Shown here one piece after another: positions 1 to 8,365 of a stretch of DNA of 64,000 nt (position 1 is its first letter; every line of letters starts with the position of its first letter). The translations under genes and the position numbers were made by a program. Below the pieces are notes generated by a model. That model had not been told where the DNA came from. It saw only the letters and a program-made list of their open reading frames with translations, and did no database searches. The DNA lies in NCBI RefSeq assembly GCF_003254585.1, contig NZ_QJGZ01000038.1:62001-126000 (forward strand). Direction: 5' to 3'. Source of the DNA: Flavobacterium sharifuzzamanii (lineage in GTDB: Bacteria; Bacteroidota; Bacteroidia; Flavobacteriales; Flavobacteriaceae).

Positions 1-71
1 TGGCGATATGGATTTTGATGATTCCAACATAATGAAGCGTAAGAGATTGATATTAAATTTGGATTTTCTGA

Positions 72-704
72 TTAGTGTTTTAGCATCGTGTGTGCGTACT
101 GAATGCCTAAACCGTAAGAACCGCCATATTTTTTCATTAAAGAAGTTACAGGACCATATGTAGCTTCGCGCGCCCAGTCTCTTTGAAGTTCTAACAAATA
201 TTGAATAGAAGTGATCGGAATTGCACCGGCTTGTACCATTCTCTGTACAGAACGTTCATGAGCTTCTTTGCTTACATCACCGCAAGCGTCTGTAATAATG
301 TAAACTTCGTAACCTTCTTCGATAGCAGACAAAGCTGGACCAACGATACAAACTCCTGTCCATAAGCCTGCTAGAACGAGTTTCTTTTTGTTTTTGGCTA
401 CAATAGCTTTATAAGCATTTTCATCCTCCCAAGTATTCATTGTCGTTCTGTCAATATATCCAGAAGTTGCAATTGGATAAAATTCTTCAACTTCAGGAAA
501 AACAGGGCCTGAGAAACTTTCTTCTGCAACTGTAGTTACAACTGTTGCCACATCAAAGATTTTTGATGCTCCAGAAACGATGGCCACATTTGTGCGTAAT
601 TCGTTTATAGGAAGATTGCTTGTAGCAAAAGCCATTTGACCTTCAAAATCGATTAAGACTAAAGCGTGATTATCTGGAGTTAATAAGTTAGATGATGGTT
701 TCAT
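72..704 (-). CDS. isochorismatase-family cysteine hydrolase (YcaC-like)
   Basis: A 210-residue cytosolic protein of the cysteine hydrolase superfamily that includes isochorismatase, nicotinamidase and YcaC. The expected elements are present: an Asp at residue 19 in LIDFEGQ, and the nucleophile region LAGLWTGVCIVGPALSA, whose Cys sits after a small loop as in YcaC. The tail with ELQRDWAREATYG also resembles YcaC. YcaC substrates are unknown, so no reaction can be named. It is the last of three minus-strand genes with gaps of 104 and 60 bases. A near-palindrome at 766-781 lies upstream of its start. The ATG at 702-704 is the only good start. The superfamily is clear, the substrate is not. Confidence 0.85.
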   Translation of the reverse strand: MKPSSNLLTPDNHALVLIDFEGQMAFATSNLPINELRTNVAIVSGASKIFDVATVVTTVAEESFSGPVFPEVEEFYPIATSGYIDRTTMNTWEDENAYKAIVAKNKKKLVLAGLWTGVCIVGPALSAIEEGYEVYIITDACGDVSKEAHERSVQRMVQAGAIPITSIQYLLELQRDWAREATYGPVTSLMKKYGGSYGLGIQYAHTMLKH

Positions 705-765
705 GATGTTTATTATTTTTTAGATTTATAATTAGGTAAAGGATTTTTTTAGTTTCTGAGAGAAC

Positions 766-781
766 TAGCGATATATCGTTA
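766..781. promoter_or_regulatory. near-palindromic operator candidate
   Basis: TAGCGATATATCGTTA is a 16-base inverted repeat with one mismatch, 62 bases upstream of the isochorismatase-like start. A further GCGATAT half-site follows at 787-793. The embedded word ATATATCGTTA recurs upstream of the alpha/beta hydrolases at 24498-24508 and 30256-30266. A role as a regulator binding site is inferred from the symmetry and the recurrence. Confidence 0.4.
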
Positions 782-808
782 TTCTTGCGATATGCTGTTA
801 TTTTTATA

Positions 809-1126
809 TTAATGTGTAGACAGCTTTTTAATCATTTCGGCAGAAATAGAATCTGCATAAATTCCAAAGGCACTGGTTAGAACACCTTTTACATTGTAGA
901 CGTCAGAGATTATGCCGTACACAATGTCTTCATCGCCAGGATCAGTATCGCCTTCAAAACGAAATAAATATTCGATTTTGAAATCTTCAGGAGACATACT
1001 AAGCGTATTGTTATTGTACCGTATGCAATCTGAATCGAGATTAAAGTTTTCTGTAAAACCTTGTCCATTCAGCCATTGCAAAGCTTCTGTAACGGTCTCA
1101 AAATAGGGTTGTTGTAGTGAACTCAT
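809..1126 (-). CDS. small conserved protein (family often labelled phosphoribosylpyrophosphate synthetase)
   Basis: A 105-residue acidic soluble protein without signal peptide or membrane segment. It belongs to a small Bacteroidetes family, recognised by a pattern like LNxxGFTxxFNLxxDC near the start, a central YLFRFEGDTDPGDEDIVYGI and the end FGIYADSISAEMIKKL. Databases often label this family phosphoribosylpyrophosphate synthetase, but at about 100 residues it lacks the PRPP-binding loop and two-domain fold, so that name is not supported by the sequence. It sits between an alpha/beta hydrolase and the isochorismatase-like gene and is probably co-transcribed with them. The function is unknown. 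Confidence 0.75.
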   Translation of the reverse strand: MSSLQQPYFETVTEALQWLNGQGFTENFNLDSDCIRYNNNTLSMSPEDFKIEYLFRFEGDTDPGDEDIVYGIISDVYNVKGVLTSAFGIYADSISAEMIKKLSTH

Positions 1127-1186
1127 GGTTTAGAGAGTTTATAAACTGTCTGCAAAGAATTTTTGCAGACAGCTATGTTTTAAGAG

Positions 1187-2002
1187 TTATTTTATGAAAG
1201 CTAGAATATCATTATTGATTGTTTCTGCTTCTGTAGTTGGCATTCCATGAGGAAATCCTGGGTAAGAAATCAATTTTCCGTTTTTCAGCAACGCAGCCGA
1301 TTTTGGTGCTTGATGATAAGGAACTATTTGGTCATCTTCTCCGTGCAAAACAAGAACCGGAATATCCAAACTTTTAAGATCTTCTCTAAAATCGGTTTCA
1401 GAGAAAGCTTTAATTCCTTCATAATGAGCCAAAACAGAACCCATCATTCCTTGACGCCACCAATTTTGTTTAATTCCTTCTTGAACTGTTTGGCCTTCAC
1501 GGTTCCATCCATAAAAAGGAATTGGAAAATCATAAAAATATTGTGATCTAGTAAAAGCTGTTCCTTTTCTAATTTCGTCAAAAACAGACAAAGGTACACC
1601 TTCAGGATTTGATTCGCTTTGAACCATAATCGGCGGTACAGCACTAATGATTACAGCTTTTGAGATACGCCCTTTTCCGTATTTTGCTGCATAACGAATT
1701 ACTTCACCGCCTCCTGTTGAGTGACCAACGTGAATTGCATCTTTTAAGTCAAGAGCCTCAACTAATTGTGCAATGTCTGACGCGTAAGTTTCCATGTTGT
1801 TTCCTTCAGAAGTTTGGCTTGAACGTCCGTGTCCGCGGCGATCATGGGCAATAACTCTGTATCCTTTTTGAAGAAAAAACATCATCTGTGCGTCCCAATC
1901 ATCGCTTGATAAAGGCCATCCGTGGTGAAAAACAATTGGCTGTCCTTTTCCCCAATCTTTGTAATAAATTTCTGCTCCGTCTTTTACTGTAAATGTGCTC
2001 AT
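1187..2002 (-). CDS. alpha/beta hydrolase, non-heme chloroperoxidase type
   Basis: A 271-residue alpha/beta hydrolase of the cofactor-free haloperoxidase/esterase group. The oxyanion region HHGWPLSSDDWD, the motif AHDRRGHGRS, the nucleophile elbow GHSTGGGE (Ser), the acid region LHGEDDQIVP and the late His in PHGMPTTEAE are all present in the usual order and spacing. No signal peptide is seen, so it is cytosolic. Such enzymes hydrolyse esters and can show perhydrolase activity. The physiological substrate is unknown. It is the first gene of the minus-strand trio. Confidence 0.9.
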   Translation of the reverse strand: MSTFTVKDGAEIYYKDWGKGQPIVFHHGWPLSSDDWDAQMMFFLQKGYRVIAHDRRGHGRSSQTSEGNNMETYASDIAQLVEALDLKDAIHVGHSTGGGEVIRYAAKYGKGRISKAVIISAVPPIMVQSESNPEGVPLSVFDEIRKGTAFTRSQYFYDFPIPFYGWNREGQTVQEGIKQNWWRQGMMGSVLAHYEGIKAFSETDFREDLKSLDIPVLVLHGEDDQIVPYHQAPKSAALLKNGKLISYPGFPHGMPTTEAETINNDILAFIK

Positions 2003-2444
2003 GGTTTTCGATTTTAAGATTAATATTTGTTTGTATTTTTAATTTAAATGGATTTATAGGTTTAAAATTTAAACTTATATATGGTATTGAGTTTTGTTTT
2101 GTTATGATTACACTGCAAATGTATTGCAGAGTGAAATCTGAATTGGTTAATCTAGATTAAGAAGTGATTTTTTTTGTGTCTAACATACGCTGACGCTTGT
2201 ATACTGGAGGATTTTTATTAGTTGGCATATTTCGTATTTTTATATTTGTTAATAATGCCAGACTTTAGCCAATTAACGTGCCTTATTTGCAATGTCTTTA
2301 TTTTAAAGGCTTTATCGAAAAAGAGGGAGTTTTTTATTTACGATATTTCGTTAATTCATGAAGAGTTCATTTTTCAACAAACTGGATTGAATAGTTTTTA
2401 TCAAATAAAAAATGATAAATGCTTTAAAATAAATACAAAATAGT
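2003..2444. other. spacer between divergent units, with a palindrome over a promoter box
   Basis: This 442-base AT-rich stretch separates the hydrolase trio from the copper cluster. CTGCAA and TTGCAG form an inverted repeat at 2113-2129. It overlaps a minus-strand TAnnTTTG box (plus-strand CAAATGTA at 2116-2123) that could serve the hydrolase at 2002, so it is a candidate operator. A 73-codon frame beginning with TTG at 2222 runs through the right half but shows no protein-like features. Confidence 0.35.
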
Positions 2445-2855
2445 ATGTATTTTTGCCAGCAACTATTGAACAAGCAATTGAAAAGAGTAATAATCATAGC
2501 GCTTTCTATTTTAATTTTGTCGCCATCTTTTGGCAGCTTGTTTGTTTATGCTTCTTTTAAAATCAATCAGAAAGAAATAGCAAAAAACATTTGTGTTCAG
2601 CGCAAACAAGCTTTTAATAGCTGTAATGGTCGTTGTGAACTTCAAAAAAGCATTAAAAAATATTCAGATAACGAACGAAAAATGCAGGATACTCTAAAAG
2701 ATAAGTTAGAGCTTGTGTATGTTCAAAATACTGCTGAAATTAATCTTAGCGTAATTTCTGTTATTGAATCAAAAGAGAATACTTCTATATTATTTGAAAA
2801 GAAACCAATCGGGGCTTCTAATCTTACTTTTCATCCTCCGCTCTATACAGTGTAG
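2445..2855 (+). CDS. small membrane-anchored or secreted Cys-rich protein of the copper cluster
   Basis: About 125-136 residues, with a hydrophobic N-terminal segment (VIIIALSILIL) that is a signal peptide or anchor, then a short domain with Cys in the pattern NICVQR...NSCNGRCELQK. The CNGxC-type motif could bind a metal or form a disulfide. I know similar small proteins next to TonB copper receptors in Bacteroidetes, but no function is established. The ATG at 2445 lies on top of a good TAnnTTTG box (2448-2455). If that box is used, translation must start later, for example at TTG 2478, giving a typical signal peptide beginning MKRVIIIAL. It is first of the copper cluster; the next gene starts 253 bases downstream. 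Confidence 0.6.
   Translation: MYFCQQLLNKQLKRVIIIALSILILSPSFGSLFVYASFKINQKEIAKNICVQRKQAFNSCNGRCELQKSIKKYSDNERKMQDTLKDKLELVYVQNTAEINLSVISVIESKENTSILFEKKPIGASNLTFHPPLYTV
2448..2455 (+). promoter_or_regulatory. TAnnTTTG promoter box (copper cluster)
   Basis: TATTTTTG matches the Bacteroidetes -7 consensus, but no good -33 TTG lies 19 bases upstream. It overlaps the first codons of the small Cys-rich gene and therefore argues for a downstream TTG start there. Confidence 0.4.
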
Positions 2856-3108
2856 AGGTCATTTAGTTTTTAAATTCTAATATTTTAAACGCCAAGTTCC
2901 AAATTCTAGTTTTGGATTGGCTTTTTACAATCTGTTTTTTCTTTTAAAACTGATTTTGACCTTCTTTTGTAATTGAAAAAGAAAACTCTTCTGTTTTCAG
3001 TTACGTTGCCATTCTTTTGGGGTATTCACAGCATTTTGACTCTCTTTTGATATTCAAAAAATTATAGCAAAATGCTACAGTTTAAACTTTTTTTTATCAC
3101 ATCATCAA

Positions 3109-4032
3109 ATGAAATCTTTTAATTTTTGGATAGTCACACTATTGTTTGCGGTTACTTCCTGTACAATTGATAAAACAGATTACGAAGCCGAAACCGGTTC
3201 TGAGGTTCCTGAAAATCAAATTTTTAAAGAAGCGATTTCGTTTACCAAAGGTAACTATAAAATAACTATAGATGCCTTAAACGGAACATTTTATAAAGGA
3301 TATAATCAGCTTCACTTGAAAATTGTCAATACTCAAAACAATCAAGAGCTGACTTCATCTGCTGTAACTTTTTTGCCTATTCTAAGTAATGCCGACGGAA
3401 GCAAAAGTTCATGTCCACATGAATATAATGTAGCATACGATTCTGCAAATAAATACTACGCTGGATATTCTGTTTTTACTGGCGAAAGCTCTACTACGGC
3501 AAGCTGGAAATTGTACATCAGTTTTACGGCTGATAACCAAAAATATGAGATCAATAAAGACGTAGCAGTTGAAAAACAAACCAATAAGAATCTTAATATG
3601 ACAGCTTTTGCAGGAAGTGATGGAGAACAATATGTAATCGCACTCGTTTCACCTCAAAAGCCTACAGTTTCAGAAAATCCGCTTGTGGCTGGGGTTTACA
3701 AATACAATAAACCAACAACTCCTGCTGGAACTTTTCCAGATCCAACTCAGTTTTCGTACTCAGAAGTGGTGGGTTATACTTTAAAGCTAGATCCTAGAAT
3801 GCCTGAACCTTCTATGGGAAATCATTCTTCTCCAAATAACAAGGATTTGACACAAGGAAATAACGGTTTATATCACGGCGTGGTTAATTATACAATGACA
3901 GGAAATTGGACATTAAATTTAATTATGATGAACCAAAACGGTTTAATCGTAAAAGGAACCGTAGTTCCAACTGATCATACGCCAGGAGTAGAAGGCGTAA
4001 AAAGCGAACTATATATTGATACTTTATTCTAA
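3109..4032 (+). CDS. lipoprotein with YtkA/FixH-like domains, copper cluster
   Basis: A 307-residue protein with a lipoprotein signal (LFAVTSC, Cys at about residue 18). Two beta-rich segments follow. The first, at about 45-150, carries MxxxCPHEYNVAYD-like features (SSCPHEYN) and the second carries DPRMPEPSMGNHSSPNN, a Met/His/Pro-rich loop like that of YtkA/FixH-type domains linked to copper handling. It ends 4 bases before the ATG of the TonB receptor, so the two are surely co-translated. A periplasmic or outer-membrane copper-binding partner of the receptor is inferred. No reaction is expected. Confidence 0.65.
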   Translation: MKSFNFWIVTLLFAVTSCTIDKTDYEAETGSEVPENQIFKEAISFTKGNYKITIDALNGTFYKGYNQLHLKIVNTQNNQELTSSAVTFLPILSNADGSKSSCPHEYNVAYDSANKYYAGYSVFTGESSTTASWKLYISFTADNQKYEINKDVAVEKQTNKNLNMTAFAGSDGEQYVIALVSPQKPTVSENPLVAGVYKYNKPTTPAGTFPDPTQFSYSEVVGYTLKLDPRMPEPSMGNHSSPNNKDLTQGNNGLYHGVVNYTMTGNWTLNLIMMNQNGLIVKGTVVPTDHTPGVEGVKSELYIDTLF

Positions 4033-4036
4033 TTAC

Positions 4037-6016
4037 ATGAAATATATTATAATGCTGCTTTTTTTGGGAATGTCAGTAACAGCTCAAAATCAGCATGCAC
4101 ATCACGACAGTATTAAAAACTTAGAAGAAGTAACCGTAAAAAATAGGACGAAAAAGAAAATTGAGACAGAAATGAAAATGGCCGTTTCTGTTGATGAATT
4201 TTTGTCATCATCGGAGAATATCAGTTTTATAAAGCGTGGAGCTTATGCGTGGGAACCTTTGTTGAACAACATGAGCACAGAACGTTCTACAGTTACTATT
4301 GATGGAATGCATGTTTTTGGCGCTTGTACTGATAAAATGGACCCAATTACGTCTTATGTAGAAAGCAATAATCTTTCGGCAATCGATATTAAATCGGGAC
4401 AGGAGGGAAGTCTTCACGGATCAACCATTGCGGGAAGCATTGATTTAAAAAGAAAAAGCACGCCGTTTGGTCTTCAAAAGAAATGGAATGGAGCTTATCA
4501 GACAGGATTTGAGTTTAATAATAAGCAGTTTTTCAATTTAGGAAATGTCTCTTATTCGGGAGCTAAATTTGTGGCAGACGGAAGCATTTCGTACCGAACT
4601 GCCGATAATTATTCTGACGGAAATAACAATGAAGTAAAGCATTCGCAATACAATAAATTCAACACTTCATTAGGATTAGCTTATAAAACTAGCGATTTAT
4701 CATCATTGCGATTAGACGCGATTTTTGATGTGGCAAAAGATGTAGGTTATCCTGCTCTGCCAATGGATTTGTGGCTTTCGCGTGCGCTGATTACTTCGAC
4801 TTCGTATAAACAATTGTTTGAAGAAGGATTGGTAAGAGTGGTTGACACAAAAGTATATTTTAATGCTATTGAGCATTATATGGATGACACTACACGTCCT
4901 GAAAATTTGGTTCACATGGATATGCCAGGTTGGAGTACAACTTACGGATTGGTTTCTAAGGCTAATTTGAGAAAGAATAGTTATTCGTCTGAAATTCAGC
5001 TGAATGCTTACGATAATTTGTCGATTGCAGAAATGCGTATGTATCCGCAAGACAGAAGTAAAAGAACGATGTTTGCTTATAGCTGGCCTTGGGTAACTAC
5101 TCGTTTTGCTGGACTTTCTATGAATAATTCTTGGGAACTTTCTGAGAAAAGCACTGTGAATTTGGGAGGTTCTTTAGGAGTGAATTACAATTATTCTAAA
5201 TATATAGAGTTCAACTGGATTTTTCATCCGGGAGCGCCTCAAGAGAAAACGAGATTTCTGCCAAGTGTAAATGCTAGTTACCAATTAAATATAGATCAGT
5301 TTAATTTCTCTGTAGGAACAGGTTACGGTCATAGAGCGCCTTCTGTTTCTGAAGGTTACGGATATTATATTTATAATAGTTTTGACCGTTACGATTATAT
5401 CGGAGATCCAAATCTGAAAAATGAAATTTCGTATGAAGGAAATGCTAGTGCAGGTTTTAAAAACGAAAGATTAAGCATTCAAGGAAAAATAAACTATTTC
5501 TACATTGATAATTATATTATTGGTAAAATCTTGAGTTTAGGAAGTCCAATGAATTATCAATCGGTTGGGGTAAAAGGATATACTTCGCTAGATTATGCAA
5601 CACTTTTGAATATGTCTGCCAATGTGAGTTACGATATTTTGGAACATCTGCATTGGAAAGGTACGCTGACTTATGCTCGCGGAATGGACAATAAAGGAGG
5701 AAATCTGCCTTTCATACGTCCGTTAAGTTACTTGACTTCATTGCATTATATGTATAAAAATTTCGGAATCCAGACTTCTGTAAATGGCGATTTTGAACAG
5801 ATTAATTATAGTCCGGAATATGGAGAAGATTTGACTGCGGCTTATGCCATTTGGAATATTTCTGCCGATTATTCTTTTAAAATCAATAAAGTAAGAAGCA
5901 CGATACAGATTGGCGCAGAGAATTTATTAAACGAATATTACAGCACGTATGCCGATTGGGGAAATATTCCAAGAATGGGACGCAATATTTTCACGTCTTT
6001 AAAATTGAATTTCTAA
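4037..6016 (+). CDS. oprC: TonB-dependent copper receptor, OprC-like
   Basis: A 659-residue outer-membrane receptor starting at ATG 4037, which gives a signal peptide MKYIIMLLFLGMSVTAQ; the in-frame TTG at 4016 lies inside the previous gene. After a His-rich N-terminus (QHAHHD) comes a plug domain and a 22-strand barrel ending in the aromatic residue F. The plug contains DGMHVFGACTDKMDPI: Cys97 and Met101 form CxxxM. A barrel loop has EHYMDD: His280 and Met282 form HxM. CxxxM plus HxM is the copper site described for Pseudomonas aeruginosa OprC. The adjacent MbnP and MbnH genes fit. Import of ionic copper across the outer membrane is well supported; direct binding is inferred. Confidence 0.9.
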   Translation: MKYIIMLLFLGMSVTAQNQHAHHDSIKNLEEVTVKNRTKKKIETEMKMAVSVDEFLSSSENISFIKRGAYAWEPLLNNMSTERSTVTIDGMHVFGACTDKMDPITSYVESNNLSAIDIKSGQEGSLHGSTIAGSIDLKRKSTPFGLQKKWNGAYQTGFEFNNKQFFNLGNVSYSGAKFVADGSISYRTADNYSDGNNNEVKHSQYNKFNTSLGLAYKTSDLSSLRLDAIFDVAKDVGYPALPMDLWLSRALITSTSYKQLFEEGLVRVVDTKVYFNAIEHYMDDTTRPENLVHMDMPGWSTTYGLVSKANLRKNSYSSEIQLNAYDNLSIAEMRMYPQDRSKRTMFAYSWPWVTTRFAGLSMNNSWELSEKSTVNLGGSLGVNYNYSKYIEFNWIFHPGAPQEKTRFLPSVNASYQLNIDQFNFSVGTGYGHRAPSVSEGYGYYIYNSFDRYDYIGDPNLKNEISYEGNASAGFKNERLSIQGKINYFYIDNYIIGKILSLGSPMNYQSVGVKGYTSLDYATLLNMSANVSYDILEHLHWKGTLTYARGMDNKGGNLPFIRPLSYLTSLHYMYKNFGIQTSVNGDFEQINYSPEYGEDLTAAYAIWNISADYSFKINKVRSTIQIGAENLLNEYYSTYADWGNIPRMGRNIFTSLKLNF

Positions 6017-6066
6017 TTAGAAAAACATCAAAATTAAATTTAAACACAATAAATTAAAATCACAAT

Positions 6067-6933
6067 ATGGAAACTTTAAAAAAATACCTTTTATTATCGG
6101 CCGCGGCACTAACATTTGCATCATGTTCAAATGATGATAATAGTCCCGCAGCAAACAATCTAACGTTGGAATTCAACAATACATTTAAAGACAAAACAAT
6201 TGTTTTAGGAGATGCAACATCAGCTTCTGCAACTACAAACACTTCTGCAGCAGGACAAATTCATCATTTTTCTGAAGTAAAATATGTAATCAGTAACATT
6301 CGTCTAATAAAAGATGATGGGAGCGAAGTGCCTTACAATGTAAATGATTTAGATAAAGGTGCAGCTGTAATCGATCAGGCAAAAACAGCATCATTAAGCT
6401 ATGTTTTGAGTAATGTGCCATCTGCAACATACAAGCAAATTAAATTTGGTTTAGGAATTAAAACGGAGCAAAATACATTAGACCAAACAAGGTTTCCTAA
6501 ATTTTATGCCGCAGCTGGAGCGAATGATACAGCAATGATGTGGGAATGGGGAACTGGATACCGTTTTACAAAAGTAGAAGGCTTTTATGATACGGATAAT
6601 AAAGTAATGTCTATTCATACCGGAAGTACGGTTGCTGGAACAGAAGGTGCTTATACGCAAGGTGTAAATGCTTATAGAGATATTACGTTAAGCCTTACGA
6701 CAAATGCAATCGTAGGAAATAAGGCTCCGAAAATCAAAATTAAAGCTGATTTTGACAAATTATTGAGCGGAAAAATCAATACAATTACATTATCAACAGG
6801 AACAGGAATGAGCGATAACGCGACTCCAAATGTCCATACTGCTGCTCAGATGGTAAAATTTGTGGACAATCTGGGAGGAAACGGAACAAATGATATTTCA
6901 GGAATGTTTTCTGTAACTAGTGTAGAAAACTAA
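6067..6933 (+). CDS. mbnP: MbnP-family periplasmic copper-binding protein
   Basis: A 288-residue lipoprotein (TFASCSN, Cys at about 20). Family marks are HHFSEVKYVISNIRL, then a stretch ending in a Tyr/Leu-rich strand, and MMWEWGTGYRF with Trp159 and Trp161. In the family, MbnP binds copper through His residues and a kynurenine made from a Trp by its partner MbnH; which Trp is modified here cannot be told from the sequence. It lies 50 bases after the OprC-like receptor and before the diheme enzyme gene. It probably receives copper from the receptor. No methanobactin peptide gene is seen nearby. Confidence 0.88.
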   Translation: METLKKYLLLSAAALTFASCSNDDNSPAANNLTLEFNNTFKDKTIVLGDATSASATTNTSAAGQIHHFSEVKYVISNIRLIKDDGSEVPYNVNDLDKGAAVIDQAKTASLSYVLSNVPSATYKQIKFGLGIKTEQNTLDQTRFPKFYAAAGANDTAMMWEWGTGYRFTKVEGFYDTDNKVMSIHTGSTVAGTEGAYTQGVNAYRDITLSLTTNAIVGNKAPKIKIKADFDKLLSGKINTITLSTGTGMSDNATPNVHTAAQMVKFVDNLGGNGTNDISGMFSVTSVEN

Positions 6934-6957
6934 ATTAAACTTTGATTTACAAAATTA

Positions 6958-7085
6958 ATTGCCTCCATCTTTAGATGGAGGTATATAAATTAGCAAAATT
7001 AGGGCTTTAGCCTAAACGCGTTAATTTGGCTAAAGCCTAGTTCATTTACATTTTTTAAATCCCCTAGTTAAAACTAGGGGCTATT
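6958..7085. repeat. intergenic palindrome cluster, copy 1
   Basis: Three short palindromes in a row: CCTCCATCTTTAGATGGAGG, a GGCTTTAGCC / GGCTAAAGCC pair and CCCCTAGTTAAAACTAGGGG. The same words recur at 12413-12593, 32215-32440 and 37578-37775. It lies inside the copper cluster, between mbnP and mbnH. Confidence 0.75.
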
Positions 7086-7171
7086 GAAAAACTAAATCGA
7101 ACCTATTGATTTAAATCATATATCAGAGCCGTCTGAAATTAAAAGATGACTCTATTTTAAAATTCATTAAA

Positions 7172-8191
7172 ATGAAAAAAATATTTGGCTTTATCATAAT
7201 CGTAATCATTTTCGCTTCTTGCAGCAGTAGCGATTCTGATGAAACTTATTTTGATAATCCTGAGCTTTCATTGCATATTCCGACTGATTTTCCTGAGGTA
7301 AACAGTTATGTGAGTTTGAACAAGCCTACAAAATACGGAGCTGAATTGGGAGAAAAACTGTTCTCTGATAAAAGATTTAGTAAAGACAATACGATTTCGT
7401 GTTCAACCTGTCATATTCAAGGAAATGCTTTTGCCGATCATAATGCGCGAGCAATTGGCATTGAAGGAAGAGTCGGACTTAGAAATGCACCACCGCTTCA
7501 GAATTTGATGTTTTTAAAGTTCTTTAATTGGGATGGAAGCAGACTCCAGTTGGAAACGCAGCCACTCGTTCCAATTATTACCCACGAAGAAATGGATTCT
7601 TCAATTCTGGAAGTGATCGGAAAAATTAAAGACTACGCTTCTTATAAAGACTTATTTAAAAAAACTTTTGGAGATCAGGAAATTACAGCTGATAGAATTT
7701 ATAAAAGTATTGCTCAGTTTGAATACACTTTAATTTCTGCTAATAGTAAATACGATAAAGTAAAACGAAAAGAAGGTCAGTCGTTTACAGAAAGCGAAGC
7801 GGCAGGTTATGCAACATTTCAGCAGAAATGCGCCAGCTGTCATAGCACAGAATTGTTTACAGACCAGAGTTTTAGAAATATTGGTTTTCCGCTAAACACA
7901 GATTCTAACGAGGCGGGAAGAGGAAGAGTAACAGGAATTCCGTCTGATTTTATGAGCTTTAGAGTTCCAAGTTTGCGTAATGTCGAATATACAGCACCTT
8001 ACGGAAGTTTTGGTCAGTTCGAGACTCTAAAATCTGTTTTGGATTATTTTGATAATGGTGTTTTGGCAGCAGAAAATCTAGATCCTATTTTTAAAAATAA
8101 TGGAAATAGAATTCCGCTTACCGAACAAGAAAAAGAGAATCTTCTTGCATTTATGAAAACCCTGAGCGACAAAGAATTTACAGGAAACTAA
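7172..8191 (+). CDS. mbnH: MbnH-like diheme cytochrome c peroxidase family enzyme
   Basis: A 339-residue lipoprotein (IFASCSSS) with two c-type heme sites: CSTCH at 77-81 and CASCH at 220-224, the layout of the diheme peroxidase/MauG family. MbnH members use hydrogen peroxide to oxidise a Trp of MbnP to kynurenine, completing the copper site. The gene directly follows mbnP, although a repeat cluster of about 130 bases separates them. A generic cytochrome c peroxidase acting on peroxide is the alternative, but the MbnP neighbour makes MbnH more likely. Confidence 0.85.
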   Translation: MKKIFGFIIIVIIFASCSSSDSDETYFDNPELSLHIPTDFPEVNSYVSLNKPTKYGAELGEKLFSDKRFSKDNTISCSTCHIQGNAFADHNARAIGIEGRVGLRNAPPLQNLMFLKFFNWDGSRLQLETQPLVPIITHEEMDSSILEVIGKIKDYASYKDLFKKTFGDQEITADRIYKSIAQFEYTLISANSKYDKVKRKEGQSFTESEAAGYATFQQKCASCHSTELFTDQSFRNIGFPLNTDSNEAGRGRVTGIPSDFMSFRVPSLRNVEYTAPYGSFGQFETLKSVLDYFDNGVLAAENLDPIFKNNGNRIPLTEQEKENLLAFMKTLSDKEFTGN

Positions 8192-8222
8192 TCTCGAAAC
8201 GCTTGAATTTACTGGCATTTGG

Positions 8223-8249
8223 CATTTCTTTTATAAAAAAGAAGAAATG
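8223..8249 (+). terminator. weak terminator after the copper cluster
   Basis: CATTTCTT pairs with AAGAAATG across 11 bases of A/T, 30 bases after the diheme enzyme stop. The stem is A/T-rich, so this is only a possible terminator. Confidence 0.3.
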
Positions 8250-8365
8250 TTTATAATATGTTGATAAATAATACGTTGCTGATTGTGTTAAAATCTGATT
8301 TCGATAGATTAAATGTTTTAAATTTAGTAACTGAATGATAGTTAGTTATTTAAAATTATTTGAAT

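Noticed and set aside
809..1126. PRPP synthetase function
   Set aside because: At 105 residues it lacks the PRPP loop and fold; the name is a database habit.
2222..2443. 73-codon plus-strand frame starting TTG
   Set aside because: No ribosome site, odd composition and no family resemblance; it lies in a spacer.
4016..4036. Upstream TTG start for the OprC-like receptor
   Set aside because: It lies inside the lipoprotein gene, and ATG 4037 gives a perfect signal peptide.
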